Below, one piece after another: positions 1 to 9,586 of a stretch of 64,000 nucleotides of DNA. Source of the stretch: Aromatoleum toluolicum (GTDB taxonomy: Bacteria; Pseudomonadota; Gammaproteobacteria; Burkholderiales; Rhodocyclaceae); the NCBI RefSeq assembly GCF_012911005.2, contig NZ_WTVS01000012.1, positions 46,288 through 110,287 on the forward strand, written 5' to 3'. The notes under the pieces were generated by a model, which saw only the letters and a program-made list of their open reading frames with translations, did not search any database and was not told where the DNA came from. Made by a program: the position numbers and the translations under genes. Within the stretch, counting starts at the first letter, position 1, and every line of letters starts with the position of its first letter.

Positions 1-385
1 AACGGCGCGTCAGCGGGTGGTCGATGACGCCGTCCGCGGGCGGATGGCCACGCACGACGGCGAGGTAGGTCTTGCGCACGGCCTGCCGTTCGAAGGCCGA
101 CGACACCAGGGCGGCCGTCTCGCGGTCGAGCGCGAACAGCAGCACGCCCGAAGTGCCCTTGTCGAGGCGGTGCACGGGGTGCACGTGGCGGCCGATCTGG
201 TCGCGCAGGATCTGCACCGCGAAGCGCTCTTCATGCACGTCGAGGACGGAACGATGGACGAGCAGCCCCGAGGGTTTGTGCACGGCGACGAGGCAGTCGT
301 CGCGGTACAGGATGGGCAGGGTTTCCGCCGCCTGTGCCGCGGGGGCGGACGCCCCCGCGGCAGTCGTCGAAACCGCGTCGCTCAA
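1..385 (-). CDS. truC: tRNA pseudouridine synthase C-like protein (RluA family), 3' part missing
   Basis: Partial gene that runs off the left window edge. About 128 codons are visible. The protein has the RluA-family catalytic region [15 protein letters not shown], preceded by [21 protein letters not shown], the N-terminal pattern of TruC-type enzymes, which isomerise uridine 65 in several tRNAs. That family assignment is from motif memory; other RluA paralogues remain possible. The chosen start is a TTG at 385 that overlaps the cysK stop as TTGA, which suggests translational coupling to cysK. The first 20 or so residues are a low-complexity Ala/Ser stretch, so an internal start is possible. 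It is last in the cysTWABK series as far as the window shows. Confidence 0.75.
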   Translation of the reverse strand, partial: MSDAVSTTAAGASAPAAQAAETLPILYRDDCLVAVHKPSGLLVHRSVLDVHEERFAVQILRDQIGRHVHPVHRLDKGTSGVLLFALDRETAALVSSAFERQAVRKTYLAVVRGHPPADGVIDHPLTRR

Positions 386-1359
386 AGCGCCGCGCCGGTC
401 GCGTCGAACAGGCCTTCGAACAGAATGGAGCTGAGGTAGCGCTCGCCGGAATCCGGCAGGATCACGACGATGGTCTTGCCTGCGTTCTCCGGCCGCTGTG
501 CGAGGCGCGCAGCGACGGCCGCGGCTGCGCCGCAGGAGATGCCCGACAGGATGCCTTCCTCGCGCGCGAGGCGACGGGCGTAGAGGATCGCGTCTTCGTT
601 GCTGACGGTCTCGACCGCGTCGACCAGCGACATGTCGAGCACCTGCGGCACGAAGCCTGCGCCGATGCCCTGGATCTTGTGCGGCGAGGGCTTCAGCGGT
701 TCGCCGGCGCGCGTCTGCGTAAGCACCGGGCTCGCGGTCGGCTCGACGGCAACCGAATGGATCGCCTTGCCCTTGGTCTGCTTGATGTAGCGCGACACGC
801 CGGTGATGGTGCCGCCGGTGCCGACGCCCGACACGAGGATGTCGATCTTGCCGTCGGTGTCGTTCCAGATCTCGGGGCCGGTCGTCGCCTCGTGGATCGC
901 CGGGTTCGCGGGGTTCTTGAACTGCTGCAGCAGCACGTACTTGTTCGGGTCGGACGCCGCGATCTCCTCGGCCTTCGCGATCGCGCCGTTCATGCCCTTC
1001 GCGCCTTCGGTCAGGACCAGCTTGGCGCCGTAGGCGACCAGCAGCTTGCGTCGTTCGACGCTCATCGTGTCGGGCATCGTCAGCGTGATGGGAATGCCCC
1101 GTGCGGCGGCGACGAATGCCAGCGCGATGCCGGTGTTGCCGCTCGTGGGTTCGACGATTTCCTTGCCGGGGCCCAGCAGGCCACGCTTCTCGGCGTCCCA
1201 GATCATCGCTGCGCCGATGCGGCACTTCACGGAATAGGCGGGATTGCGCCCTTCGATCTTGCCCAGCACCGTCGCGGCGGCGCCGTCGGTGATGCGGTTC
1301 AGTCTGACCAGCGGCGTCTTGCCGATGGATTCTGCATTATCGTTGTACCAGTTCGACAT
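382..1359 (-). CDS. cysK: cysteine synthase A (O-acetylserine sulfhydrylase)
   Basis: PLP enzyme that makes L-cysteine from O-acetylserine and sulfide in the cytoplasm, the last step of assimilatory sulfate reduction. The 325 residues match the usual CysK length. Visible landmarks are the PLP-lysine segment [11 protein letters not shown] (Lys45), the substrate loop PTSGNTG (71-77), the phosphate-binding GVGTGGT (178-184) and [13 protein letters not shown] near the C-terminus. The gene lies 60 bp after cysB and overlaps the truC start by 4 nt. Its place behind cysTWA-cysB puts uptake, regulation and sulfide fixation in one likely transcription unit. CysM is an alternative, but the [11 protein letters not shown] and SGISCGA forms favour CysK. 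Confidence 0.95.
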   Translation of the reverse strand: MSNWYNDNAESIGKTPLVRLNRITDGAAATVLGKIEGRNPAYSVKCRIGAAMIWDAEKRGLLGPGKEIVEPTSGNTGIALAFVAAARGIPITLTMPDTMSVERRKLLVAYGAKLVLTEGAKGMNGAIAKAEEIAASDPNKYVLLQQFKNPANPAIHEATTGPEIWNDTDGKIDILVSGVGTGGTITGVSRYIKQTKGKAIHSVAVEPTASPVLTQTRAGEPLKPSPHKIQGIGAGFVPQVLDMSLVDAVETVSNEDAILYARRLAREEGILSGISCGAAAAVAARLAQRPENAGKTIVVILPDSGERYLSSILFEGLFDATGAAL

Positions 1360-1419
1360 GTGATGGCTCCTTGGTCCGGAAAACGGAGAATAGCAGGCGC
1401 TGGCGCGCGGCGGGCTGCT

Positions 1420-2364
1420 TCATTCTTCGGCGTGGCCATTGCCCGCCGGGGTGACGCTGCTGCGTACCGTCGCCTCGGTGAGCGTCGGCGAACACATCTC
1501 GATGAAGCGGTAGGCGAAACCGCGCAGGTAATGGCCGCGGCGCACGGCGATGCGCGTGGTGTTGGCGGGAAACAGGTGGCTGCTGTCGAGCTGGCGCAGT
1601 TCGCCCTCGCGCCCGGGCTGGAAGGCCATCGACGCGACGATGCCCACGCCCAGGCCCAGTTCGACATAGGTCTTGATGACGTCCGCGTCCATCGCCGACA
1701 TCGCGACGTCCGGCAACAGCCCCGCGGCGGCAAAGGCGCGGTCGATGATGGAGCGCCCGGTGAAGCCTTCGTGGTAGGTGATCAGCGGGTATTCGGCGAT
1801 CGCCTCGAGCGTGAGCGGTGTTGCGTTGTCGAGCGGATGGCCGGCGGGCACGATCACCGAGTGATGCCAGGAGTAGTAAGGGAAGGACGCCAGTTCGGGC
1901 ACATCCGAGAGCGCCTCGGTCGCGATGCCGATGTCGGCCTGCCCGTCCAGCAGCATCGATACGATCTCCTCGGGGCTGCCCTGATGCAGCTTGAGGAGTA
2001 CCTTGGGGTAAGCCTTCTTGAACTCGGTCACCACCTGGGGCAGCGCGTAGCGCGCCTGCGTGTGCGTGGTCACGACCGTCAGGCGGCCTTCGTCGCGGTT
2101 GCTGTACTGCTCGGCCAGGCGCTTGATGTTGCCGGCGTCGAGCAGCATGCGCTCGACCATCACGACGAGCTCGCGGCCCGGATCGGTGAGGCCGAGCAGG
2201 CGTTTGCCCTTGCGTACGAAGAGCTCGACGCCGAGCTCGTCCTCGAGGTCCTTGATGTGCTTGGAGACGCCCGACTGCGACGTGAATAAGGCGTTGGCGA
2301 CCTCGGTGAGATTGAAATTGCGGCGCACCGTCTCGCGGATGATGCGTAGCTGCTGGAAATTCAT
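1420..2364 (-). CDS. cysB: LysR-type regulator CysB
   Basis: Transcriptional activator of sulfur assimilation; in characterised bacteria it responds to N-acetylserine and to sulfide/thiosulfate. The protein of 314 residues opens with [12 protein letters not shown], typical of CysB/Cbl. A winged helix-turn-helix follows (about 16-60, [20 protein letters not shown]), then a periplasmic-binding-like effector domain. The ATG at 2364 overlaps the cysA stop as ATGA, so it is probably translated by coupling. An upstream in-frame extension exists but is shadowed by cysA. Having the regulator inside the transport operon makes autoregulation likely (inference). I did not identify a CysB box with confidence. 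Confidence 0.93.
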   Translation of the reverse strand: MNFQQLRIIRETVRRNFNLTEVANALFTSQSGVSKHIKDLEDELGVELFVRKGKRLLGLTDPGRELVVMVERMLLDAGNIKRLAEQYSNRDEGRLTVVTTHTQARYALPQVVTEFKKAYPKVLLKLHQGSPEEIVSMLLDGQADIGIATEALSDVPELASFPYYSWHHSVIVPAGHPLDNATPLTLEAIAEYPLITYHEGFTGRSIIDRAFAAAGLLPDVAMSAMDADVIKTYVELGLGVGIVASMAFQPGREGELRQLDSSHLFPANTTRIAVRRGHYLRGFAYRFIEMCSPTLTEATVRSSVTPAGNGHAEE

Positions 2365-3449
2365 GCGCTTGCTCCGATGGCGTCGTTGCGCTGGAAGACT
2401 TTCAGGCGCGAGGGTAGCAGACGCACGGTCTGCCCCTCGGCGAGGGCGAGTTCGGTGACGCGCTGCTGCGTCAATTCGACCTCGAAATGCTGGCCGGTCG
2501 CTCCGTTCAGGCCGTCGAGCTCGACGCGCACGGTGACGCCGAAGGCAAGGATGCGCGTGATGCGCGCCGCGACGCCGGTGTCGGCATGCGCGTCGGGAAC
2601 GAGGTCCAGTTCGTGCGGGCGTGCGAAGGCGATGACTTCCGAGCCGGTGTCGAAATCCTGCGGCGAATGCGGAAGCACGTCCTCGCCGACACGCAGATTG
2701 CCACCGTCGACGCGGCCGTGGAAGAAGTTCACCGACCCGAGGAAGCCGTAGACGAAGGGTGTGGCGGGCTGGCGATAGACCTCCTCCGGCGTGCCGATCT
2801 GTTCGACGTGGCCGCGGTCCATGAGGACGACGCGATCGGCCACTTCCAGCGCTTCCTCCTGGTCGTGCGTGACGAAGATCGACGTGATGTGCAGCTCGTC
2901 GTGCAGCTTCCTCAGCCAGCGGCGCAGCTCCTTGCGCACCTTCGCGTCGAGTGCGCCGAAGGGTTCGTCGAGCAGCAGCACACGCGGCTCCACCGCAAGC
3001 GCGCGGGCGAGCGCGATGCGCTGGCGCTGGCCACCCGAAAGTTGCGAGGGGAAGCGGTCGGCGAGCCATTCGAGCTGCACGAGGGCGAGCAGCTCCTCGA
3101 CCTTCGCGCGGATCGCCTTCTCCGACGGGCGCTGATCGCGCGGCTTCATGCGCATGCCGAAGGCGACGTTGTCGAACACGTTCATGTGGCGGAACAGCGC
3201 GTAGTGCTGGAACACGAAGCCGACCTGGCGTTCGCGCACATGCGTGCGCGAGGCGTCGGCCCCGTCCAGCAGCACCTGTCCGGCGTCGGCCTGTTCCAGG
3301 CCGGCGATGACTCGGAGGAGCGTCGTCTTGCCGCAGCCCGACGGCCCCAGCAAGGCGACCAGCTCGCCGGTGGGAAAGTCGAGCGAGACGTCGTCCAGCG
3401 CGACGAAGTTGCCGAAGGTCTTGCAGATGTTCCTGACCTGAATGCTCAT
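2361..3449 (-). CDS. cysA: sulfate/thiosulfate ABC transporter ATP-binding subunit
   Basis: ATPase of the CysTWA sulfate/thiosulfate importer on the cytoplasmic face of the inner membrane. The 362 residues contain Walker A GPSGCGKT (35-42), signature LSGGQ (137-141), Walker B with LLLDEP (158-163), and a switch histidine in [12 protein letters not shown]-terminal TOBE-like regulatory region carries [11 protein letters not shown]. The start ATG overlaps the cysW stop (ATGA), and its own stop overlaps the cysB start, so cysT, cysW, cysA and cysB form a chain of 4-nt overlaps. This arrangement usually keeps subunit stoichiometry by reinitiation. Confidence 0.95.
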   Translation of the reverse strand: MSIQVRNICKTFGNFVALDDVSLDFPTGELVALLGPSGCGKTTLLRVIAGLEQADAGQVLLDGADASRTHVRERQVGFVFQHYALFRHMNVFDNVAFGMRMKPRDQRPSEKAIRAKVEELLALVQLEWLADRFPSQLSGGQRQRIALARALAVEPRVLLLDEPFGALDAKVRKELRRWLRKLHDELHITSIFVTHDQEEALEVADRVVLMDRGHVEQIGTPEEVYRQPATPFVYGFLGSVNFFHGRVDGGNLRVGEDVLPHSPQDFDTGSEVIAFARPHELDLVPDAHADTGVAARITRILAFGVTVRVELDGLNGATGQHFEVELTQQRVTELALAEGQTVRLLPSRLKVFQRNDAIGASA

Positions 3450-4366
3450 GATGCAGCGTCCTGATGGGCTTCTCGTGATTGATTCCCGCCGCTGGCGCGG
3501 TGCTCGACCCAGGTCTTGACCGCCAGGGTCACGAGGGCGAGCAGGGCAAGCAGCGAGGCCACCGCGAAGGCGGCGGCGAACTGGTATTCGTTGTAAAGGA
3601 TCTCCACGTGCAGCGGCAGCGTGTTGGTCTGGCCGCGGATGTGGCCGGAAACCACCGAAACGGCGCCGAACTCGCCCATCGCCCGCGCGTTGCACAGGAT
3701 CACGCCGTACAACAGGCCCCACTTGATGTTCGGCAGCGTCACATACCAGAAGGTCTGCCAGCCGTTCGCGCCGAGCACGATTGCGGCTTCCTCCTCCTCG
3801 CGCCCCTGCGCCTGCATCAGTGGAATCAGCTCGCGCGCGACGAAGGGGAAAGTCACGAACACGGTCGCGAGCACGATGCCGGGGACGGCGAAGATGATCT
3901 TGATGTCGTATTCCGCGAGCCATGGACCGAGCCAGCCTTGCGCGCCGAAGATCAGTACGTAGATCAGGCCGGCGATCACGGGCGATACCGAGAAGGGCAG
4001 GTCGATCAGCGTGATGAGGAGATGCTTGCCGCGGAATTCGAACTTCGCGATCGCCCATGCGGCGCTTACGCCGAACACCAGGTTGAGCGGAACGGATATC
4101 GCGGCCGCGGTGAGGGTGAGCTTGATCGCCCACAGCGCATCTTCATGGATCAGGGCGCTCCAGTAGGTTTCCCAGCCTTTGCGCAGCGCTTCGACGAAGA
4201 CCGCGACCAGCGGCATCAGCAGGAACACCGCGAAGAAGGTCAGCGAGATGCCGAGAATGGTCCATTTGACCCATGGCACCTCGCGTGTGGCCTCCCGGGA
4301 TTCGAAGCGGATGGCGGCGTCGCCCCGCGGAGCCGCAGTCCAGTTGAGTGTCGTTGCGGCAGACAT
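3446..4366 (-). CDS. cysW: sulfate ABC transporter permease CysW
   Basis: One of the two membrane subunits of the sulfate/thiosulfate importer. The 306-residue protein has a hydrophilic N-terminus of about 30 residues, then six or so hydrophobic helices starting at [19 protein letters not shown]. The EAA-type loop that contacts the ATPase is visible as [22 protein letters not shown]. The start ATG at 4366 overlaps the cysT stop, and its stop overlaps the cysA start. Compared with CysT, the EEEEAA segment and the C-terminal position in the pair identify it as CysW rather than CysT. Confidence 0.94.
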   Translation of the reverse strand: MSAATTLNWTAAPRGDAAIRFESREATREVPWVKWTILGISLTFFAVFLLMPLVAVFVEALRKGWETYWSALIHEDALWAIKLTLTAAAISVPLNLVFGVSAAWAIAKFEFRGKHLLITLIDLPFSVSPVIAGLIYVLIFGAQGWLGPWLAEYDIKIIFAVPGIVLATVFVTFPFVARELIPLMQAQGREEEEAAIVLGANGWQTFWYVTLPNIKWGLLYGVILCNARAMGEFGAVSVVSGHIRGQTNTLPLHVEILYNEYQFAAAFAVASLLALLALVTLAVKTWVEHRASGGNQSREAHQDAAS

Positions 4367-5202
4367 CAGCGGTCTCTCCCCGTGCGTTTCGCGGTCCATG
4401 CCTGCAGGCCGTTGATCAGGAGCAGGAGCAGGAAGGACAGGACCAGCATCACGACGGCGATCGCGGTCGCGCCGGCATAGTCGTATTGCTCCAGCTTGGT
4501 GATGATCATCAGCGGCGTGATCTCCGACACCATCGGGATGTTGCCGGCGATGAAGATGACCGAGCCGTATTCGCCCACTGCGCGCGCGAAGGCCAGGGCG
4601 AAGCCGGTCAGCAGCGCGGGCAGCAGCACCGGCAGGATCACGTGGCGGAAAATCTGCCAGCGCTGTGCCCCCAGGCTGGCGGCGGCTTCCTCCAGTTCGG
4701 TGTCGAGGTCCTCGAGGATGGGCTGAACGGTGCGCACTACGAAGGGAAGGCCGATGAAGACCAGCGCGACCAGCACGCCCAGCGGCTTGAACGCCACCTG
4801 GATCCCCAGCGGATCGAGGTATTGCCCGATCCAGCCGTTCTTGGCGTACAGCGCAGTGAGCGCGATGCCGGCGACCGCCGTGGGCAGCGCGAAGGGCAGG
4901 TCGATGAGAGCATCGATGAAGCGTTTGCCCGGGAAGCTGTAGCGCACCAGCGACCACGCCAGCATCAGGCCGAAGACGGCGTTGATAGTGGCGGCGGCGA
5001 GCGACACGCCAAAGGACAGCCGGTAGGTCGCGACGACGCGCGGTGCGCTGATCACGTTCCAGAATTCGGCGGCGCTGAGGCTGGCGCTCTTGAGGAATAC
5101 CGCCGCGAGCGGCAGCAGCACGATCAGCGAGAGGTAGGCGAGGGTGCAGCCGAGCGTCAGGTGGAAACCCGGCAGCACCCGGAAGGTCCGGCTGGCGCTC
5201 AT
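4366..5202 (-). CDS. cysT: sulfate ABC transporter permease CysT
   Basis: The other membrane subunit of the sulfate/thiosulfate importer (also called CysU). I chose the ATG at 5202 ([15 protein letters not shown], 278 residues) because GGAG lies 9 nt upstream. An in-frame ATG at 5235 would add 11 residues. Six predicted transmembrane segments start at [22 protein letters not shown], and the EAA loop reads [22 protein letters not shown]. It is first in the cysTWA-B-K series. Its periplasmic partner is not adjacent: the likely sulfate-binding protein is encoded about 6 kb upstream at 11589-12599 on the same strand. Confidence 0.93.
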   Translation of the reverse strand: MSASRTFRVLPGFHLTLGCTLAYLSLIVLLPLAAVFLKSASLSAAEFWNVISAPRVVATYRLSFGVSLAAATINAVFGLMLAWSLVRYSFPGKRFIDALIDLPFALPTAVAGIALTALYAKNGWIGQYLDPLGIQVAFKPLGVLVALVFIGLPFVVRTVQPILEDLDTELEEAAASLGAQRWQIFRHVILPVLLPALLTGFALAFARAVGEYGSVIFIAGNIPMVSEITPLMIITKLEQYDYAGATAIAVVMLVLSFLLLLLINGLQAWTAKRTGRDR

Positions 5203-5468
5203 ATATTGGCGCTCCATATGCATTTCATGAATCAAGTCTATGCGCGCCGTTTGTGCTCGCTAAATAATAAAAAACGGGCTGGTTATTCGAATTCCTGCGA
5301 AGGGCGTCCGGCGCCTCTTATGCCGGTCCGTCTCTCCATGTGCGTTGTGGGCCATCCGCTGCTTCCCGCCGGACCGGAACTGTGCCGACCTGCGGCAATC
5401 CCGCCTTCGACCGGTTGGTCGCCCGCGTCCCGGCTGCCCGTGCTGCGCGGGACGCGTGCCGCAGGCAG
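5203..5468 (-). promoter_or_regulatory. intergenic leader of the cysT operon
   Basis: This 266-bp gap has no gene. The part next to cysT (about 5261-5290) is strikingly AT-rich for this genome, with AATAA (5266-5270) and TTATT (5283-5287) as a loose inverted pair. That is where a promoter and CysB contact would be expected upstream of cysT. The half nearer the acyl-CoA ligase is GC-rich and shows nothing I can name. No good -35/-10 pair was assigned, so this is a location, not a mapped promoter. Confidence 0.35.
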
Positions 5469-7127
5469 TTACCGTGGCGGGGCAACGGCGGCCGGCTGCG
5501 ATTGCCAGCGGTAGGTGCGGAAGCGCTCGCGCAGTGCGAGTTTGTTGATCTTGCCGGTGGCCGTGTGCGGAATCTCGTCCACCACGACGAGGTCGTCGGG
5601 CAACCACCAGTGCGCGATCTTGCCGTCGTAGAAGGCGCGCATCGCATTGCGGTCGAGTCCCGCGCCGGGCTTCAGCACCACCGCCATCAGCGGCCGCTCG
5701 TCCCACTTCGGATGCGGCACGGCGACCGCCGCCGCTTCGGCGACGGCCGGATGCGAGGCGAGGATGTTCTCCAGCTCGATCGAACTGATCCACTCGCCGC
5801 CGGACTTGATCACGTCCTTGGCGCGGTCGGTGATCTGCATGTAGCCGCCTGCGTCGATGGTCGCGACGTCGCCGGTGCGGAACCAGCCGTCGGCGGTGAA
5901 GCCGTCGCCTTCCTCGCGCCCGTGATACTGGCGCAGCGCCCACGGCGCGCGCACCACCAGTTCGCCGAAGGATTCGCCGTCGTGCGGCAGCGGCTGGCCG
6001 TCGTCGTCGAGGATCGCCAGCTCCATCCCCGGCAGCGGCCGCCCCTGCGTGAGTCCTTGCGCCTCGCGCCGTTCGGGCGCGAGCGTCGCCTCGTCGGCGC
6101 GTGGCACATTCACGGTGCCGATCGGCGACAGCTCGGTCATGCCCCACGTCCGCAGCACGTCGACGCCGTGACGGGCGAAGGACTCCGCCATTGCCGGTGG
6201 ACAGGCCGAGCCGCCGATCGCCAGACGGCGCAGGCGCCCGAGCCCGCCGCCATGCTGCGCGAGATGCTGCAGCAGGCCGGCCCACACCGTCGGCACCCCG
6301 TTCGAGAAGCTGACGTCCTCGTCGACGATCAGCCGGTGCAGCGACGCGCCGTCGAGCAGCGGCCCCGGCAGCACCAGGCGTGCGCCCGTGAGCGCCGCGA
6401 TGTAGGGCAGGCCCCAGGCATTGACGTGGTACATCGGCACCACCGGCATCACGGCGTCGCGCGCGGAGATACCGAAACTGTCGGGCAGGGCGCAGGCGTA
6501 GGCGTGCAGCACCGTCGAGCGGTGGCTGTACAGCACGCCCTTCGGGTTGCCGGTCGTGCCGGACGTGTAGCACAGGCTCGATGCCGTGTTCTCGTCAAGC
6601 TGCGGCCACGCGTAGTGTTCCGAGTGGCGATGCACGAGATCCTCGTAGGCGAGCAGCTCGCGCGGGAAGTTCGCGGGCAGGTGTTCGCGGCTGGTCATCT
6701 GCACGAAGTGCGTCACCTGCGGCAGCTTGTGCGCGATGCGTGCGACGATGTCCGCGAAGGTGGCGTCGAAGAACAGCACCTGCGCGTCGGCATGCGCGAG
6801 GATCCAGGCGATCTGGTCATCGAAGAGGCGCGGATTCACCGTGTGGCACACCGCGCCGCTGCCGGCCACGGCGTAGTACAGCTCGAGGTGACGATGCGTG
6901 TTCCACGCGAGCGTCGCGACGCGGTCGCCCTGGCGCACGCCCAGGTGCGCGAGCGCATTGGCCAGCTGGCGGGCCCGGCGGTGGGTTTCGGGCCAGGTCG
7001 TGCGGTGCAGCGGGCCGTGCGGGTCTTCGGCGAGCCGGCTGACGATCGTGGTATCGCCGTGATTGCGGTCGGCATGGGAGATCAGGCCGGAAATCAGCAG
7101 CGGCAGCTGCATCATCAATCCCTGCAT
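5469..7127 (-). CDS. AMP-forming acyl-CoA ligase (AlkK/DmdB-like)
   Basis: Member of the ANL superfamily that activates a carboxylic acid to its CoA thioester through an acyl-adenylate. The start ATG at 7127 ([20 protein letters not shown]) has AGGAG 9 nt upstream; a longer frame to 7208 would translate the GGAATG repeat and is unlikely. The 552 residues show the phosphate loop [11 protein letters not shown] (187-197), the central TWGMTELSP, the hinge region [15 protein letters not shown], and the catalytic lysine in TATGKINK (Lys526). The N-terminus resembles medium-chain AlkK and methylmercaptopropionate ligase DmdB. Sulfur-gene neighbours make DmdB attractive, but the substrate cannot be read from sequence. 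Confidence 0.82.
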   Translation of the reverse strand: MQGLMMQLPLLISGLISHADRNHGDTTIVSRLAEDPHGPLHRTTWPETHRRARQLANALAHLGVRQGDRVATLAWNTHRHLELYYAVAGSGAVCHTVNPRLFDDQIAWILAHADAQVLFFDATFADIVARIAHKLPQVTHFVQMTSREHLPANFPRELLAYEDLVHRHSEHYAWPQLDENTASSLCYTSGTTGNPKGVLYSHRSTVLHAYACALPDSFGISARDAVMPVVPMYHVNAWGLPYIAALTGARLVLPGPLLDGASLHRLIVDEDVSFSNGVPTVWAGLLQHLAQHGGGLGRLRRLAIGGSACPPAMAESFARHGVDVLRTWGMTELSPIGTVNVPRADEATLAPERREAQGLTQGRPLPGMELAILDDDGQPLPHDGESFGELVVRAPWALRQYHGREEGDGFTADGWFRTGDVATIDAGGYMQITDRAKDVIKSGGEWISSIELENILASHPAVAEAAAVAVPHPKWDERPLMAVVLKPGAGLDRNAMRAFYDGKIAHWWLPDDLVVVDEIPHTATGKINKLALRERFRTYRWQSQPAAVAPPR

Positions 7128-7150
7128 CGTGGAAAGCTCCTGTGTGCGTC

Positions 7151-7193
7151 GAATGGAATGGGAATGGGAATGGAAACGGAAATGGGAATGGGA
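7151..7193. repeat. GGAATG hexanucleotide-like tandem repeat
   Basis: About seven imperfect GGAATG/GGAAAC/GGAAAT units occur in tandem on the plus strand. They lie 24-66 nt upstream of the acyl-CoA ligase start, between it and the thioredoxin-like gene. The tract stays open in several frames (giving Glu-Trp or Asn-Gly repeats), which is a composition effect and not evidence of coding. Short tandem repeats this close to a start can change length by slipped-strand mispairing. Confidence 0.8.
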
Positions 7194-7286
7194 CGAACGC
7201 GCGCGCACGGGCGGCGAGCGCCGCGGCGCAGTGCGGGTGGCGGGGAATTTCGCGGTGCGCGCCGCTTGCGCGGGGGTGCATCCCGG

Positions 7287-7925
7287 TCAGTGTCCGGCGG
7301 CCGGCGTGCGCGGCTGGAACGGCGCGTCCTCGTAGCCGCCGTCGCGCACGTAGCGCGCCAGACGCAGCCACTCGGCGGTCGGCCAGCGGCTGCCCGGCTG
7401 GCGCGCCACGGCGATGCCGTCGAGGTCGTAGAACACCACGGTCGGGAGCGCGAACACGTGCTGCGCGTTGGCGAACGCGGCCAGCGTCGTCGTGCCGCCG
7501 TCGAAGTCGCGCAGCGCCACCGGCTCGTCGGCGCGCAGGCTGACCGGCACGAAGTGGGCACGCAACTCGCGCTGCAGCGCGGGATCGCGGAAGGTCGAGG
7601 CCTTCACGCGTGCGCATTCGCCGCAGCCGTCCATCTCATACAGCACCGCGACCCCCTTGCGTCCGGCGCGGCGCGCGTCGGCGAGCGCGGTGGCGAGGTC
7701 GGCGCTCGGAGCGAAGAGGGGCGCGTCCGGCGCTGAGCGTCCCCCCGCCGCGTATGCGCCGCCCCAGCCGAACAGCAGGGCCAGCGCGAACAGCAGCAGG
7801 CCGGCCAGCGCCCACCACAACTGGCGCGCAACGTAGCGTTCCTTGTCTTCCTCGTCGTCCGGGCGGGGTGTTTCGGACATGACGGCAGTCCCCGGAAAAT
7901 CGTGCTTGCGCAGAAAGGTGCTCAT
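7287..7925 (-). CDS. membrane-anchored thioredoxin-fold protein with CGEC motif
   Basis: Predicted 212-residue protein. It has a charged N-terminus, a single transmembrane helix (about 36-58, LWWALAGLLLFALALLFGWGG) and a periplasmic thioredoxin-like domain. The active-site-like sequence is EMDGCGECARVKAST, and the cis-proline region reads FALPTVVFYDLDG. These fit SoxW/DsbD-gamma-like reductases, although CGEC is not a standard dithiol motif. The ATG at 7925 follows a G-rich Shine-Dalgarno-like stretch and lies 10 nt after the upstream permease stop, so it is probably co-transcribed with the transporter. An internal ATG at 7880 is an alternative. A role in reducing disulfides or a sulfur intermediate is inference. 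Confidence 0.65.
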   Translation of the reverse strand: MSTFLRKHDFPGTAVMSETPRPDDEEDKERYVARQLWWALAGLLLFALALLFGWGGAYAAGGRSAPDAPLFAPSADLATALADARRAGRKGVAVLYEMDGCGECARVKASTFRDPALQRELRAHFVPVSLRADEPVALRDFDGGTTTLAAFANAQHVFALPTVVFYDLDGIAVARQPGSRWPTAEWLRLARYVRDGGYEDAPFQPRTPAAGH

Positions 7926-7935
7926 CGCCGCCCCC

Positions 7936-8766
7936 TCAGCGCAGCCAGAACAGCGCACGTGCCCGGACCCGCTCGAGCACGGTCATCGCTGCCCAGGTCA
8001 CGACGCCGGTGTACAGGATGCCTGCCACCATGCGCGGGTAGTCGGCGAAGTCCGCGTAGTATTGGACGAAGCGACCGAGGCCCGCGTTCGCGCCGAAGAG
8101 CTCGGCAACGGTCAGCAGGATGAAGCCGAAGCCCAGGCCCACCGCCATCCCCGAGAAGATGTGCGGCAGGCTCGCGGGAAAGACCACCTTGCGCAGGTAT
8201 TCGAGGCGGGAAAAGCCCAGCACCGCGGCGTTGTCGCGATGCCGCCCCTCCACAGCGTGCGCACCGGCGACCGTATTCTGGAACACCGGCCAGAAGGCGC
8301 CGACGAACACGACGAAGGTCGCCGACAGGTGGAAGGTCGGCAGCACCGCGATCGCGTAAGGGATGTAGACGGTCGGCGGCACGGGCGCCGCGACCTTCGC
8401 GAAGGGGAAGAACGCCCGCCCCAGTCGCGGCGACGTGCCCGCGACGAGACCCAGCCCGACACCGCCGACGACCGCGAGCGCGAAGCCGGGCAGCAGGATC
8501 AGCAGCGACGACCAGGTCCCCGTGAACAGCTCCGGCAGCGACTGCCATAGCGCGTCGAGCACCACCACGGGGGGCGGCAGCAGCGGATTGCCCTGCCCGG
8601 CGATCAGGCTGGCGATGCCCTGCCACGCGGCGATCAGCGCCAGCCATAGCAGCCAGGGTTCCCACGCGAAGGCGAGTCGGGCTGAGCGCGTGGCCCCAGC
8701 GTCGGCGTCGTCCCGCGTGTCCGCCGGCGCCGACACAGCGTCGAGCGTCGAAGTTTCGGAAATCAT
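7936..8766 (-). CDS. SsuC/TauC-like ABC transporter permease
   Basis: Inner-membrane subunit of a sulfonate/nitrate/taurine-type importer. The 276-residue protein starts at the ATG at 8766, preceded by GGAG 8 nt upstream; a longer frame begins at 8802. A hydrophilic N-terminal region of about 40 residues is followed by around six hydrophobic helices. The coupling loop typical of the family is present around GRHRDNAAVLGFSRLEYLRKV. It sits directly downstream of the ATPase gene, with only 22 bp between, and upstream of the thioredoxin-fold gene. Substrate is not determined by sequence; aliphatic sulfonate or taurine is suggested by the neighbouring sulfate genes. Confidence 0.85.
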   Translation of the reverse strand: MISETSTLDAVSAPADTRDDADAGATRSARLAFAWEPWLLWLALIAAWQGIASLIAGQGNPLLPPPVVVLDALWQSLPELFTGTWSSLLILLPGFALAVVGGVGLGLVAGTSPRLGRAFFPFAKVAAPVPPTVYIPYAIAVLPTFHLSATFVVFVGAFWPVFQNTVAGAHAVEGRHRDNAAVLGFSRLEYLRKVVFPASLPHIFSGMAVGLGFGFILLTVAELFGANAGLGRFVQYYADFADYPRMVAGILYTGVVTWAAMTVLERVRARALFWLR

Positions 8767-8788
8767 GAATGGTTCTCCAGATGACGGT

Positions 8789-9586
8789 TCAGGCCGCCGC
8801 AAGGCGGGCCAGCGTGTCCGCGTCGAGCGCCTCGGCGATCGATTCGCGCAGTGCGTGGAAGCGGTGTTCGCCGAACAGCGCCGCGCGCGAGCGCGGACGC
8901 TCGAAGGGCACCGCGAAGTCCGTGATGACCCGCCCCGGCGAGGCTCCCAGCACCGGGACGCGGTCGGCGAGCAGCAGAGCCTCGTCGACGTCGTGCGTCA
9001 CGAACACCACGGTTGGCCGCGGCGCGCGCCCCTGCCACAGCTCGACCAGCAGATCCTGCAGACGAGCGCGGTTGACCGGATCCAGCGCCCCGAAGGGCTC
9101 GTCCATCAGCAGGAAGGGCGATTCCAGCGCCAGCGCGCGGGCGATCGCCGCCCGTTGCTGCATGCCGCCGGACAGCTCGAACGGGTAGCTCTCCGCGACG
9201 CCCGGCAGACCTACGCGCTCGAGGTAGTCGGCTGCCCGCACGCGCGCCGCCGTGCGGGCAATCCCCGGCCGCGCCTTGCGCACGCCCTCGGCGACGTTGT
9301 CGACCACGCGCATCCACGGAAACAGCGCATAGTTCTGGAACACCACCGCCCGCTCGACGTCCGGCCCGGCGACTGGCCGATCGCCGGCGAACACGCGCCC
9401 GCTTTCGGGCCGTTCGAGGCCCGCGATCAGGCGCAGCAGAGTGCTCTTGCCCGAACCACTGGGGCCCAGCAGGGCGAGGAAGTTGCCTTCCTCCACCGCG
9501 AGGTCGATGCCGTCGAGCACCGTCGTCCCGCCGTAGCCGAAACGCAGCCGCTCCAGGCGCAAGGCCGCAGTCGTCGCGTCGCTCAC
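8789..9586 (-). CDS. SsuB/TauB-like ABC transporter ATPase
   Basis: ATP-binding subunit of the same importer. It has 265 residues with Walker A GPSGSGKS (41-48), Q-loop in VVFQNYALFPW, signature LSGGM (138-142), Walker [12 protein letters not shown] and the switch sequence FVTHDVDEALLLADR. The start is a GTG at 9586 that overlaps the stop of the binding-protein gene (GTGA); an ATG-initiated longer frame is only antisense-type extension and lacks support. Family features (short, no TOBE domain, DVERAVVFQNY) point to the SsuB/TauB/NrtD group rather than to CysA. Confidence 0.88.
   Translation of the reverse strand: MSDATTAALRLERLRFGYGGTTVLDGIDLAVEEGNFLALLGPSGSGKSTLLRLIAGLERPESGRVFAGDRPVAGPDVERAVVFQNYALFPWMRVVDNVAEGVRKARPGIARTAARVRAADYLERVGLPGVAESYPFELSGGMQQRAAIARALALESPFLLMDEPFGALDPVNRARLQDLLVELWQGRAPRPTVVFVTHDVDEALLLADRVPVLGASPGRVITDFAVPFERPRSRAALFGEHRFHALRESIAEALDADTLARLAAA

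Noticed and set aside
334..2289. 651-codon open frame on the plus strand opposite cysK-cysB
   Set aside because: It is antisense to two well-identified genes. The composition is Arg/Ala/Asp-rich and no family is recognised. High GC commonly opens such frames.
5340..7736. 798-codon frame on the plus strand
   Set aside because: Opposite the acyl-CoA ligase and the thioredoxin-like gene, and it reads through the GGAATG repeat; no domain is seen.
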